Positions 1 through 7,353 of a DNA stretch of 22,185 nucleotides are shown in pieces; within the stretch, counting starts at the first letter, position 1, and each line of letters starts with the position of its first letter. The DNA lies in the NCBI GenBank assembly GCA_964472035.1, contig CAYYIT010000042.1, positions 1 through 22,185 of the forward strand, in the 5' to 3' direction. The translations under genes and the position numbers were made by a program. The notes below the pieces were generated by a model that had not been told where the DNA came from, searched no databases, and saw nothing but the letters and a program-made list of their open reading frames with translations. This DNA is from UBA3855 sp964472035 (lineage in GTDB: Bacteria; Bacillota; Clostridia; Oscillospirales; Ruminococcaceae).

Positions 1-3
1 CCC

Positions 4-113
4 AAAAATCTTCCCCCACCCCCTCCCCCAAAGGGGGAGGGGTTATATTGCGAGGGTACTGCGTACCCTCGACCCGCCAAAGGACTCCGTCCTTTGAATC
101 TGATAAGATTTTT
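4..113. repeat. Cloverleaf-like cluster of palindromes
   Basis: Three perfect hairpins lie in a row: 20-42 (10-bp stem, AAA loop, C-rich arm), 51-71 (9-bp stem, TGC loop) and 78-96 (8-bp stem, TCC loop). They are enclosed by a perfect 9-bp inverted repeat, AAAAATCTT at 4-12 and AAGATTTTT at 105-113. A competing small stem (97-101 with 106-110) overlaps the right arm. Folded as RNA or extruded DNA this gives one closing stem and three arms. It lies just downstream of the kinase stop codon, so on the minus strand it may end or stabilise that transcript. A dispersed palindromic (REP/MITE-like) repeat is equally possible. The structure is seen directly; the role is inferred. Confidence 0.6.
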
Positions 114-129
114 CGACAGACACAAAGCA

Positions 130-1353
130 TTACGCCTTGGCAAATACCGCGCTGACGGTAATGCGGTCCTCTTGCAGACGGGCAAAGATATCGCCGTTCA
201 TTTTGTGCATCAGCTGGCGGCAGATGTACAGTCCCAGGCCGCTGCCCTTGGTGGTCTCGGCATTGGTGCCTCTCCAGAAGCTGTTGAACATATGGGGCAG
301 CTCGTCCTCTGTCAGCGTGCAGCCGCCGTTCGTGACGGAGATCAGAATGCAGCCATCCTCTTCCGAAAAGCTGATCCCGATCCGCTTGCCGTCGCTGTAT
401 TTGATCGCATTTTCGATGACATTCTGCAGCACCTCGATACTCCGGTCGGGATCGCCCTGCAGCAGGCAGTCCGCGTAGCTTCCGATCGAAAATTCCGTGT
501 GGATCAGTGCAAGCTTTTCGGTATAGTATGCGCTGATGCTGTTCACGAGTGAGGAGAGGTAGAATTCTCCCATATTGACGTCGAGACTGAGGAAATCCTC
601 ACGCGAGGCAGTAATGATCTGGGAAACATAGTCTTCGATCTCATCGGCCTTGGCATTGATGCTCTCGGCGATCTCCGTCTGCTTTTCCTTGCTGGCATAC
701 AAGCCCCTGGAGAGCGCCTTGGAATAGAGCTTAATGGCAGAGAGGGGCGTTTTGATATCGTGGGACAGAGAAAGCAGCAGCATCTTCCGCTGTTTCTGCA
801 GCTGCAGTTCCCTCTCCTTCTGCTGTTCCATCTTTTCACGGAGCATGTCCACACCCCACAGAAACCGGCCGAAAAACCGGCTCTTTGTCTCCCTGACAGG
901 CGCGGTCAGGTTGCCCTTGGAAAGCTCATACGGCACGTCAGTGAGCTTCTCGAACGGACGGAGGATCCTCGCACGGATATACAGCATCACGGCAAACATC
1001 ACCGCCGCCATCGCACCGAGCATGGCATTCATAAGCAATAGCTGCGATCTGCGCTGTGCACTGCTGTCCGTACGATAGTCAAAACGGTATAGCACCCCGT
1101 CCACCTCACGGATCACATAATCACTGTCGGTGTCGTAAAAACCATCTCCATAGGGGGTCACGGCCGTCACATACAGACATTCCGACAGATCCAGCGTTCC
1201 TCCGTTTTCCAGCTCCTGTGCAAGTCGGCTGATCTCCACGCGGTGCGGTCTGCCGCTTTCACCGTGATCGGAAAACAGCAGCACATTTGCTGCAGCAAAC
1301 ACCGCAGCGATCAGAAGCAGCACCGCCGCTGCAATTCTGTTAAATGCTTTCAT
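130..1353 (-). CDS. Sensor histidine kinase of a two-component system
   Basis: A membrane histidine kinase of 407 residues that should autophosphorylate and pass phosphate to the regulator encoded just upstream. Visible parts: membrane segment at about 7-27; an extracytoplasmic region of about 75 residues; a second membrane segment at about 105-126; a HAMP-like linker; the H-box SHDIKTPL with His198; the N-box around Asn311 and Asn315; and the ATP-lid box GSGLGL at 370-375. All the key kinase boxes are intact. The frame extends 12 bases upstream to a TTG, but that codon abuts the GGGGAG ribosome site; the ATG at 1353 leaves about 12 bases, so I use it. It overlaps the regulator's end by 14 bases, which suggests translational coupling. 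It is the last gene of the FtsX/ABC operon. The short sensor region resembles kinases that act with transporters, but the stimulus cannot be read from the sequence. Confidence 0.92.
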   Translation of the reverse strand: MKAFNRIAAAVLLLIAAVFAAANVLLFSDHGESGRPHRVEISRLAQELENGGTLDLSECLYVTAVTPYGDGFYDTDSDYVIREVDGVLYRFDYRTDSSAQRRSQLLLMNAMLGAMAAVMFAVMLYIRARILRPFEKLTDVPYELSKGNLTAPVRETKSRFFGRFLWGVDMLREKMEQQKERELQLQKQRKMLLLSLSHDIKTPLSAIKLYSKALSRGLYASKEKQTEIAESINAKADEIEDYVSQIITASREDFLSLDVNMGEFYLSSLVNSISAYYTEKLALIHTEFSIGSYADCLLQGDPDRSIEVLQNVIENAIKYSDGKRIGISFSEEDGCILISVTNGGCTLTEDELPHMFNSFWRGTNAETTKGSGLGLYICRQLMHKMNGDIFARLQEDRITVSAVFAKA

Positions 1354-2008
1354 ATTTATAGCCAACTCCCCAGACTGTCATGATCTTCTGCGGATGCTTC
1401 GGATCGTCCTCGATCTTCTGACGGAGCCATTTGATATGTACCGTCAGGGTCTGCTGCTCGGAAAAGCTGTCGCTTCCCCACACCTGATTGAACAGATATT
1501 CCTTGCTCAGCGCCTTGCCCCGGTTCTCAAGCAGCAGCACGAGCAGGTCGTATTCCTTTGCAGTCATTTCGATCGGTGCATCGTTTTTGTATACCGTACG
1601 GCTGACCTTATTGATCCGGATATCGCCGTCATCGATCTCCTCGATCGCATATCGCCGTTTGAAAATACCGCTGATCTTTGCGAGCATGATGTCGATATCA
1701 TAGGGCTTTTCGATGTAGTCATCGGCGCCGAGACGCAGGCCGCTGAGCTTGTCCTCCTTCTCGGTCTTCGCGCTGACGATCAGGATGGGGGTATTGTTTT
1801 CCTCACGGATCCGGCTGCACACGGTAAAGCCGTCGATTCCGGGAAGCATAATGTCCAGTACAACGAGCTTCGCGCCGTACTTTTCGTACAGCGCCAAAGC
1901 CTTTTCACCTGTTTCTGCGATGCTGACGGTGTAATTCTCCGCACGTAGGAAATCACACAGCAGATCCGCAAGCTCTTTATTGTCCTCAACGATCAGAATA
2001 TCAGTCAT
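1340..2008 (-). CDS. OmpR/PhoB-family response regulator
   Basis: A DNA-binding response regulator of 222 residues, the usual family length. The receiver domain (about 1-115) has the acidic pair Glu8-Asp9, the phospho-acceptor Asp52 in VVLDIMLPG, Ser79 and the conserved Lys101 in EKPY. The C-terminal half (about 125-222) is a winged helix of the OmpR type, ending in the typical WGVGYKYE strand. The start ATG follows AAGGAG by a few bases. It lies between the methyltransferase (12-base gap) and its kinase partner (14-base overlap). Its likely target is the promoter of its own operon, where a TTTAA-type direct repeat with 11-base period sits at 6025-6044. That target is inference. Confidence 0.95.
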   Translation of the reverse strand: MTDILIVEDNKELADLLCDFLRAENYTVSIAETGEKALALYEKYGAKLVVLDIMLPGIDGFTVCSRIREENNTPILIVSAKTEKEDKLSGLRLGADDYIEKPYDIDIMLAKISGIFKRRYAIEEIDDGDIRINKVSRTVYKNDAPIEMTAKEYDLLVLLLENRGKALSKEYLFNQVWGSDSFSEQQTLTVHIKWLRQKIEDDPKHPQKIMTVWGVGYKYESI

Positions 2009-2020
2009 AAACGCTCCTTG

Positions 2021-2815
2021 CTATTTGATAAATTCGTAGATCCTGTACATTTTCCTGGAAAAGCTCCCTGCAAACATCGTTTTGAAGAACAGCCTTTCTG
2101 CGCCCTTCAGCTCATCGATCAGGGGCTGCGGCGTCATCGTGTGTGCTGCTGCAAACCGGATACCGGTTCCCTTCGCAATCGCATCAGGATCATCAATGCC
2201 ATAGGTCTGTGTAACACCCACATCATTGATCGGATTCTTGTACTTGGAGACCCTCGCCGCCAATCCGGTATAGCAGTCCATGAGCAGTCTGACAGAAGCA
2301 AAATGCTCCGAGAAGGCAGTGAAGCATCCCGTGATCTCCTCCGGTGTGAGGTACATGCTGACACCCTCGAGGACGATGAGCGCATCCGCGCCCGCCGGGA
2401 TCTGCTGCAGCCATTCCCTGCTGCGCAGATCGCAGGCGATCATATGATAGTCATCCGTTTCGGAATAGTATTGTTTCCTGCACCGGATGACGTCCTCAAA
2501 ATCTCCGTCGTACCATTGCAGTCCGCGTGTACCGACTCTTTCTGCGCGGCTGTCCATACCACAGCCGATATGCAGGACGACTGCCGGACGCTCGCTTTCA
2601 CCTATCTGCCGCTTAAGCCAGTCATCAAAAACCCTTGCACGCATTGCCATATAATACGCAAGCCATTTCGATCTGGATTTTCCCTTCAGCGGAAAGCATT
2701 CCTTCTCCCATATTTCCTCCGCTCTGGGATCCTTCAGGATGATCCCCTTTTTGCTGACAAGCGATTTTCCATACAGAGGAATATACAGCGTTCTGTTTAC
2801 TTCGTCCAACAACAT
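2021..2815 (-). CDS. LCM-family (PPM1/TcmP-like) SAM-dependent methyltransferase
   Basis: About 264 residues of a class I methyltransferase resembling the leucine carboxyl methyltransferase family (PF04072). The SAM-binding signature reads HIGCGMDSRAERV, where the family usually has GCGLDTR. It is followed by an acidic YDGDFEDVIRCRK stretch and by the family-typical LEGVSMYLTPEE. The substrate is unknown; bacterial members methylate carboxyl or hydroxyl groups of small molecules. It sits between the ABC ATPase (23-base gap) and the response regulator (12-base gap), so it is co-transcribed with a transport and sensing cassette, which is unusual. The start is uncertain: the GGAGGGG motif almost touches the ATG at 2815, a TTG lies upstream at 2827, and two TTG codons follow the ATG. 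Family assignment is firm; the role is not known. Confidence 0.82.
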   Translation of the reverse strand: MLLDEVNRTLYIPLYGKSLVSKKGIILKDPRAEEIWEKECFPLKGKSRSKWLAYYMAMRARVFDDWLKRQIGESERPAVVLHIGCGMDSRAERVGTRGLQWYDGDFEDVIRCRKQYYSETDDYHMIACDLRSREWLQQIPAGADALIVLEGVSMYLTPEEITGCFTAFSEHFASVRLLMDCYTGLAARVSKYKNPINDVGVTQTYGIDDPDAIAKGTGIRFAAAHTMTPQPLIDELKGAERLFFKTMFAGSFSRKMYRIYEFIK

Positions 2816-2838
2816 CCCCTCCGGCAAGTATTCCGGTA

Positions 2839-3603
2839 CTACCAGCCCATTTCCATCAGCCAGTTGTTCAGCGCTCTTTCGCGGTCGCGCAGCTGGGAGG
2901 CATTTTCGTACCTACTTAAATTATACTCGCCTTTGATGTTCCCGTCAACTATATACATCACTTTTGTGCATCTTGCTGCAACTTTTACATCATGTGTCAC
3001 GAGCATGATCGTCGTTCCGTCCGCATTGAGCTTTGCAAGCTCCTCCATTACCTCATCGGAGGAGGCGCGGTTGAGGGCACCGGTCGGCTCATCGGCAAAG
3101 ATCACCTTCGGATCGTTGATCATGCTACGGCAGATGCAGGCGCGCTGCAGCTGGCCGCCGGAGACCTCGTTGATATCGTTGTCGGCAATGTCGATGATGC
3201 CGAGACGGCGCATCAGACCCTGCGCGCGATCCACGATCTCCTTACGGCTTTCATTGCTGTTCTTTGACTGCATTGCAGGGAGAATGATATTGTCCATTAC
3301 TGTGAGATTCTTCAGCATGTACATCTGCTGGAAGATGAAGCCCATCTCATCCAGACGCAGGTCCGCCAGCTCCTTCTCTTTCATCTTGGCGATGTTCCTG
3401 CCGCAGAAGGAAACCTCTCCGGCGGTCACCTTATCCATGCCGGATACGGCATAGAGAAGGGTCGATTTGCCCGAGCCGGACGGTCCCATAATAGCGACCA
3501 TTTCGCCCTCAGCAATACGGAAGTTTACGTTCTTCAGCACGTTGTTCTGGCGCTTGTTGACAATGTAGGTTTTGCAAAGATCTCTGACTTCTAACATATT
3601 CAT
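2839..3603 (-). CDS. ABC transporter ATP-binding protein (MacB/LolD-like)
   Basis: The 254-residue cytoplasmic ATPase partner of the FtsX-type permease encoded just before it. Visible motifs: Walker A GPSGSGKS at 40-47; Q-loop near Gln92; signature VSGGQ at 147-151; Walker B ending in Asp171-Glu172; and switch His204. The protein runs on for about 40 residues after the ATPase core with a charged tail ending in a Trp-rich segment. The frame is open further upstream, but that extension lies inside the permease gene. The ATG at 3603 has AAAAGGAGA at good spacing, 13 bases after the permease stop, so I use it. Family members power efflux, lipoprotein release or peptide sensing rather than import. 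With a two-component system in the same operon, peptide-antibiotic sensing or cell-envelope export is the likeliest use, but this is inference. Confidence 0.93.
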   Translation of the reverse strand: MNMLEVRDLCKTYIVNKRQNNVLKNVNFRIAEGEMVAIMGPSGSGKSTLLYAVSGMDKVTAGEVSFCGRNIAKMKEKELADLRLDEMGFIFQQMYMLKNLTVMDNIILPAMQSKNSNESRKEIVDRAQGLMRRLGIIDIADNDINEVSGGQLQRACICRSMINDPKVIFADEPTGALNRASSDEVMEELAKLNADGTTIMLVTHDVKVAARCTKVMYIVDGNIKGEYNLSRYENASQLRDRERALNNWLMEMGW

Positions 3604-3616
3604 AACGATTCTCCTT

Positions 3617-5980
3617 TTATTCGATGCCGGATGCCTGTGCGGCAGTAATGGTCTTGGTATACAGGGATGTGAGCAGTGCACTGATGATCGTCACTGCAAC
3701 AATGACAGCGGGATAGATCATGAACACCTCAAGGGGCTTTACCTCGAACGGCACGCCGAACGATGCGCCCATCATTTTGAAGATCGGGTCAAGGCAGAGC
3801 TTGGTCAGTGCTGGGGATGTCACCGCAGCGATGAACGCGGACAGAATGCCGATGATGACAAAGCGCAGGGAATGCCAGCCCATGATCGCACCCGTCCGGA
3901 AGCCCATTGCCTTGAGCGTGGCGATTTCGCCCCGTTCCTTGGCAATAAAGGAACGTTCCATGAGCAGGGTCACCATCGCAATGATGATCATGCTCAGCAC
4001 CAGCATCATGGTACGCAGTGCTGAGATCGTATCTGCAACGCCGGTAGTTTCTTCTACGACCTCACTGGCCGTCATGGGAACATCTGCATCAAACAGCTCT
4101 GCGATACGTTCGGCACGATCAGCGATTTCCTCCTTATCCGGTGCGTCTGTGAAATTCAGCTGGAACTGGAAGAAGCCGATCGCATTGGCGTAATCCAGCT
4201 TCAGATCCTCATGCAGACGCACACCCTCACCGAGGTTGTTCATGCTCTGGTAGATGGCAGTTACAAGAAGCTCTCGCTCCTGTGTGCCGTCATGGAAAGT
4301 GATCGTATCACCGATGCCGGCATCCAGCTTTTCGGATACGGTGGGCGTAATCGCAGCTTCGGACGGATTCTGCGGCGGTGTGCCCTCATGGTAGTAATAG
4401 TAATCCATCGTTGTATTCACGCCCTGCAGGGTCATGGAGGTGAAGGTCTTGTCACCATGGACATAGTTATATTTGTGTGCGATTTCAATGGTGCACTCCG
4501 CCGGCATACCCTCCTCGGCAAGCGTTTCTTCGATCTCGTCGATTTTTTCCTGTATCAGGACTTCACCGCCGGGCACAAGTGCACGGAGTATATCCATTTC
4601 CGCTGAGGAAAGATACAGGTCACTCTTGTACATACCAAAGGAATGGATCAGCTTATCGGAACGCAGTGTATTGGCACCGTTGCAGAGGATCAGCACAAGG
4701 GCGGTGCAGAGAGTGTAGCTCAGAATGATGGTTGCATAGCGTTTCGGGCTGCTCAGGATATCGTTGAGTGCCATGAAGAACGCGGGTCTGCCGGGAGTCT
4801 TGGTAAGACGCAGGATGCCCTTTTTGCTGAAGCGTTCGCCCGTCTGTCCATTGCGGATGGCATCGAGGGGTGAGAGCTTCTTGACCCGTGCGGTACAGCC
4901 ATAGCAGAATGAGAGGATCAGCACGACCACAAAAATGCAGCAGAGCAGATTGATGAGCACCATATTGTCATTTTCCATGACAATGAATTCGGAAACGCTG
5001 CCGATCAGAAGGTTCGCAAAGGGAATGCTGCAGAAGAATCCGACTGCTGCACCGATGACTGCCATGAAGAAGTATTTCACAAGATACAGGCAGCGGATGG
5101 CAGTGTTCCGGATGCCAATGGCTTTCATGACACCGATCTCACGGAAGTCCTCGGAAATGGTAAAGGTAATGGTAAAGCGGAGCACAACAAATGCGATGAG
5201 GATCAGGCAGATGCTCACAGCGAGCAGAATGCCGGCAATGACCATATCCAGCACATACGCCATTTTGATCATGGCACGGTCGCCGTTAAAGGCAATACCC
5301 TTTGCATCGGAGAGTGCATTTGTCACAGCAGAAACATCCGTGGCATTCACATACCATAGCTTGCCGAAGAAACTGTCCGGAATGCCGCTGAATTCTGCAA
5401 AATCCTTTTCATTCACCAGAAGACGGACATTGCCCATCAGATCCGAACCAAGGACAGCGTCCTTGCAGACACCGGCAATGGTCAGGGAAAGCTCCACACC
5501 TTCCATGCGGATCTCCAGCACATCGCCGACCTCCAGACCTGCCTCCTGCATGGGCTTGATCGCAACAAACACCGTGCCTTCTTTCACTTCTGTGATGGGC
5601 TTGTTGTCTGCATCAAAATAGCAGAGCGACGCCTCGGAGAAATCCGTGTACATGGCGGTATTACCGAAGTCGATCGGTTCATCCTCCACAAAGAATATTT
5701 CACCGTTCATGTAAATGATGGATTCCGTTTTGCAGTCCGTGATCTCCGGCACATCTGCAAATGCTTGTTCGACAGATGCATTCGCCGCACTGCCCGTTGT
5801 AGCAAGGAGATAATCCGGCACACCGGCGGCTTCAAAATAATCCTCCAGTGCTGTTGTGATGGTGAAGATGTTGTTCACGCTTGAGGATACAAACATCGTC
5901 GCAAGGATAATGAAGATCAGCAGAATGATGTTCATTGCCCTTTTCCGTTTGAGGTCCTTTTTCAAAATACCCAGATACAT
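3617..5980 (-). CDS. FtsX-family ABC transporter permease
   Basis: A large membrane permease of 787 residues, first gene of the operon. It has a membrane segment at about 17-38, a large extracytoplasmic domain, three segments at about 245-365, another near 415, a second extracytoplasmic domain of about 240 residues, and three C-terminal segments. Each half has the FtsX-type cytoplasmic loop: EIGVMKAIGIR in the first and EIATLKAMGFR in the second. Two full FtsX halves in one chain mean a pair of ATPase subunits would complete the transporter. The start ATG follows AAAGGAG by eight bases. This layout fits mechanotransmission or export systems more than nutrient uptake. It is larger than typical BceB permeases and its two outer domains fall in different places, so I do not call it BceB. 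Confidence 0.93.
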   Translation of the reverse strand: MYLGILKKDLKRKRAMNIILLIFIILATMFVSSSVNNIFTITTALEDYFEAAGVPDYLLATTGSAANASVEQAFADVPEITDCKTESIIYMNGEIFFVEDEPIDFGNTAMYTDFSEASLCYFDADNKPITEVKEGTVFVAIKPMQEAGLEVGDVLEIRMEGVELSLTIAGVCKDAVLGSDLMGNVRLLVNEKDFAEFSGIPDSFFGKLWYVNATDVSAVTNALSDAKGIAFNGDRAMIKMAYVLDMVIAGILLAVSICLILIAFVVLRFTITFTISEDFREIGVMKAIGIRNTAIRCLYLVKYFFMAVIGAAVGFFCSIPFANLLIGSVSEFIVMENDNMVLINLLCCIFVVVLILSFCYGCTARVKKLSPLDAIRNGQTGERFSKKGILRLTKTPGRPAFFMALNDILSSPKRYATIILSYTLCTALVLILCNGANTLRSDKLIHSFGMYKSDLYLSSAEMDILRALVPGGEVLIQEKIDEIEETLAEEGMPAECTIEIAHKYNYVHGDKTFTSMTLQGVNTTMDYYYYHEGTPPQNPSEAAITPTVSEKLDAGIGDTITFHDGTQERELLVTAIYQSMNNLGEGVRLHEDLKLDYANAIGFFQFQLNFTDAPDKEEIADRAERIAELFDADVPMTASEVVEETTGVADTISALRTMMLVLSMIIIAMVTLLMERSFIAKERGEIATLKAMGFRTGAIMGWHSLRFVIIGILSAFIAAVTSPALTKLCLDPIFKMMGASFGVPFEVKPLEVFMIYPAVIVAVTIISALLTSLYTKTITAAQASGIE

Positions 5981-6010
5981 TTCACATGCTCCTTTCTTCG
6001 TTGTGATTCC

Positions 6011-6016
6011 ATTGTA
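6011..6016 (-). promoter_or_regulatory. -10 box of the FtsX/ABC/two-component operon promoter
   Basis: On the minus strand TACAAT lies about 30 bases upstream of the FtsX permease start codon. No good -35 hexamer stands 17 bases upstream; the direct repeat at 6025-6044 occupies that place instead. This is typical of promoters that need an OmpR-family activator. Confidence 0.55.
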
Positions 6017-6024
6017 GCATAGAA

Positions 6025-6044
6025 ATTATTAAAAAATCCTTAAA
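6025..6044 (-). promoter_or_regulatory. Candidate response-regulator site (11-base direct repeat)
   Basis: On the minus strand the units TTTAAGGAT and TTTAATAAT start exactly 11 bases apart, and the second ends 8 bases before the -10 box. OmpR-family dimers bind head-to-tail repeats of about one helical turn. The regulator encoded in this operon is the obvious candidate to bind here. The repeat is seen; the binding is inferred. Confidence 0.45.
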
Positions 6045-6077
6045 TCCGATTTTCGTCCATACGAAGGCAAAAAGCAT

Positions 6078-6119
6078 CAAAAAAGAAAAGGCTATGCAGA
6101 AATTCTGCATAGCCTTTTT
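6078..6119 (-). terminator. Intrinsic terminator of rplJ-rplL
   Basis: A near-perfect palindrome pairs 86-100 with 104-118 of the 6000s: GGCTATGCAG against CTGCATAGCC with flanking A and T runs and a short AAATT loop. On the minus strand it is followed by TTTTCTTTTTTG, a strong U tract. It lies about 50 bases past the rplL stop. A shorter T run on the other strand could make it weakly bidirectional, but no plus-strand gene needs it. Confidence 0.85.
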
Positions 6120-6170
6120 GCATACTGTTCATGTGTGGGAATCCCCACGCTGATGTACAGTTTCGATCTC

Positions 6171-6542
6171 TTACTTGAGCTCGATGGTTGCGCCAGCTTC
6201 TTCCAGCTTAGCCTTCAGCTCTTCAGCCTCAGCCTTGGAAACGCCTTCCTTCAGGGTCTTCGGAGCGCCTTCTACAGCTTCCTTAGCTTCCTTCAGGCCC
6301 AGACCGAGAATGTCCTTAACAGCCTTGATAACGCCCATCTTCTTGTCGCCGAAGGATGCCAGAACTACGTCGAATTCTGTCTTCTCCTCAGCTGCTGCTG
6401 CTGCGCCGCCTGCTGCCGGAGCTGCTGCTACTGCTGCAGTTACGCCGAATTCTTCCTGGATTGCCTCAACCAGTTCTGCCAGTTCCAGAACGGAGAGAGC
6501 CTTGATATCTTCAATAAACTTGAGTGTCTTCTCAGATGCCAT
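6171..6542 (-). CDS. rplL: 50S ribosomal protein L7/L12
   Basis: A 123-residue stalk protein that recruits translation GTPases to the ribosome. The N-terminal dimerisation segment (about 1-33) has the typical helix LSVLELAELVEAIQEEFGV. An Ala/Gly-rich hinge follows (about 35-52), then the globular C-terminal domain with EKTEFDVVLASFGDKK and the conserved GLKEAKEAVEGAP stretch. Length is normal. The start ATG has AAAAGGAG at good spacing. It follows rplJ after a 96-base gap and is closed by a strong terminator. L7/L12 is needed in several copies per L10, so extra translation or transcript stability is expected for this cistron. Confidence 0.98.
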   Translation of the reverse strand: MASEKTLKFIEDIKALSVLELAELVEAIQEEFGVTAAVAAAPAAGGAAAAAEEKTEFDVVLASFGDKKMGVIKAVKDILGLGLKEAKEAVEGAPKTLKEGVSKAEAEELKAKLEEAGATIELK

Positions 6543-6572
6543 GATAATAATCTCCTTTTAATTTTATTTGCT

Positions 6573-6610
6573 GCGCATCACGCTGCGCGCGTCGCGGACA
6601 GGGAACCCTG
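6573..6610 (-). other. Two small hairpins between rplJ and rplL
   Basis: GCGCA (6573-6577) pairs with TGCGC (6584-6588), and CAGGG (6599-6603) pairs with CCCTG (6606-6610). They lie between the rplJ stop and the rplL ribosome site. No T run follows, so they are not terminators. They could be processing or stabilising structures that help the higher L7/L12 output. That role is speculative. Confidence 0.3.
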
Positions 6611-6638
6611 CCAGTTGTTGTTTACGCTGCAAGTAAGC

Positions 6639-7145
6639 TTATGCAGCCTCCTCGGACTTGCTGTCCACAACTGCCTGCAGAAGAGCAGCCAGCTTCTGGA
6701 TCGGACCCTGCAGGGAACCAACCAGCTGTGCGAGCAGTACATCCTTGGACGGAATCTTGGACAGAGCCAGAACTCTGTTTGCATCGAAGTACTCGCCTTC
6801 TACGCAACCAGCCTTCAGAGTGAAGTTGTCGTTCTTCTCAGCATATGCACCGAGAATACGAGCGGGAGCTGTCTGATCATCGTTGGAAATTGCGATTGCG
6901 GTTGTACCGTTCAGTACATCGTCAAAGCACTCCATACCGATATTGTGGAACGCAAACTTCAGCATTGTGTTCTTCTCAACAAAATACTGTACGTTTGCCT
7001 CACGCAGCTCACGGCGCAGCTTTGTATCGTCTGCTACAGTGATACCCTTGTAATCAACGAGTACGCAGGAAACACTGTTCTTGAGCAGTTCGGTCAGCTC
7101 GTCAACTCTTGCCTTCTTGGACTCCAGAACCTGTGCACTTGGCAT
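6639..7145 (-). CDS. rplJ: 50S ribosomal protein L10
   Basis: A 168-residue protein forming the base of the ribosomal stalk; its C-terminal helix carries L7/L12 dimers. The N-terminal domain shows VLVDYKGITVADDTKLRRELREANVQYFVEKNTMLKFA, in pieces the hallmark of L10, and the C-terminal helix has LVGSLQGPIQKLAALLQAV. The frame opens two codons earlier at 7151, but that ATG is only three bases from GGAGG. The ATG at 7145 is nine bases away and gives the family-typical beginning MPSAQVLESKK, so I use it. Its expression should be controlled by the L10 leader upstream. Confidence 0.97.
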   Translation of the reverse strand: MPSAQVLESKKARVDELTELLKNSVSCVLVDYKGITVADDTKLRRELREANVQYFVEKNTMLKFAFHNIGMECFDDVLNGTTAIAISNDDQTAPARILGAYAEKNDNFTLKAGCVEGEYFDANRVLALSKIPSKDVLLAQLVGSLQGPIQKLAALLQAVVDSKSEEAA

Positions 7146-7203
7146 TTTCATTCACCTCCGATTTGAATATCAGCTTGCGCTGTTTCATCGTATCGGGAGA
7201 TAC

Positions 7204-7243
7204 AAAAAACTCCCTTTGCCATACTCACGCACAACAAAGAGAG
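7204..7243 (-). terminator. Attenuator hairpin in the rplJ leader
   Basis: A 15-bp stem (7229-7243 with 7210-7224, G-U pairs allowed) with a GTGA loop is followed at once by six T residues on the minus strand. It lies about 60 bases before the rplJ start codon, so it must be conditional for the operon to be expressed. Confidence 0.85.
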
Positions 7244-7318
7244 GGGGTATTTCATTACCGCCTGCACTCCTCGGCCGGACTTACGGTTCATCACCACCGG
7301 CTGTCTTTAGAATACGAC
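7204..7318 (-). ncRNA. L10 leader (ribosomal protein autoregulatory RNA)
   Basis: The 5' untranslated region of rplJ resembles the Firmicutes L10 leader. After the expected transcription start near 7318 comes AAAGACAG. A GCCGG arm (7297-7301) then pairs with CCGGC (7274-7278), followed by CGAGGAG, the kink-turn-like segment bound by L10 or the L10-L12 complex. Downstream lies a strong attenuator hairpin. In the known mechanism excess L10-L12 binds and favours termination. The assignment comes from motifs and position; I could not run a covariance model. Confidence 0.75.
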
Positions 7319-7324
7319 TCTAAT

Positions 7325-7353
7325 AGTATACCACATTTGATCGGGCTTGTCAA
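7325..7353 (-). promoter_or_regulatory. Consensus sigma-A promoter of rplJ-rplL
   Basis: A perfect TTGACA (-35, 7348-7353) and TATACT (-10, 7325-7330) are separated by exactly 17 bases on the minus strand. The -35 hexamer contains the TGA stop codon of the upstream dehydrogenase gene. This near-consensus strength fits a ribosomal protein operon. Confidence 0.9.

Noticed and set aside
4..113. tRNA gene, because of the cloverleaf shape
   Set aside because: Arm lengths, 3-base loops and absence of T-loop and D-loop bases do not fit a tRNA.
2018..3454. Plus-strand frame of 478 codons opposite the methyltransferase and ABC ATPase
   Set aside because: No ribosome site or domain, and both opposite genes are well supported.
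3604..3681. 26-residue N-terminal extension of the ABC ATPase
   Set aside because: It lies inside the end of the permease gene, is Cys/His/Pro-rich, and the downstream ATG has a strong ribosome site.
6135..6148. Small hairpin GTGGG/CCCAC after the rplL stop as a terminator
   Set aside because: The stem is only 5 bp with no T run; the strong terminator follows just beyond.
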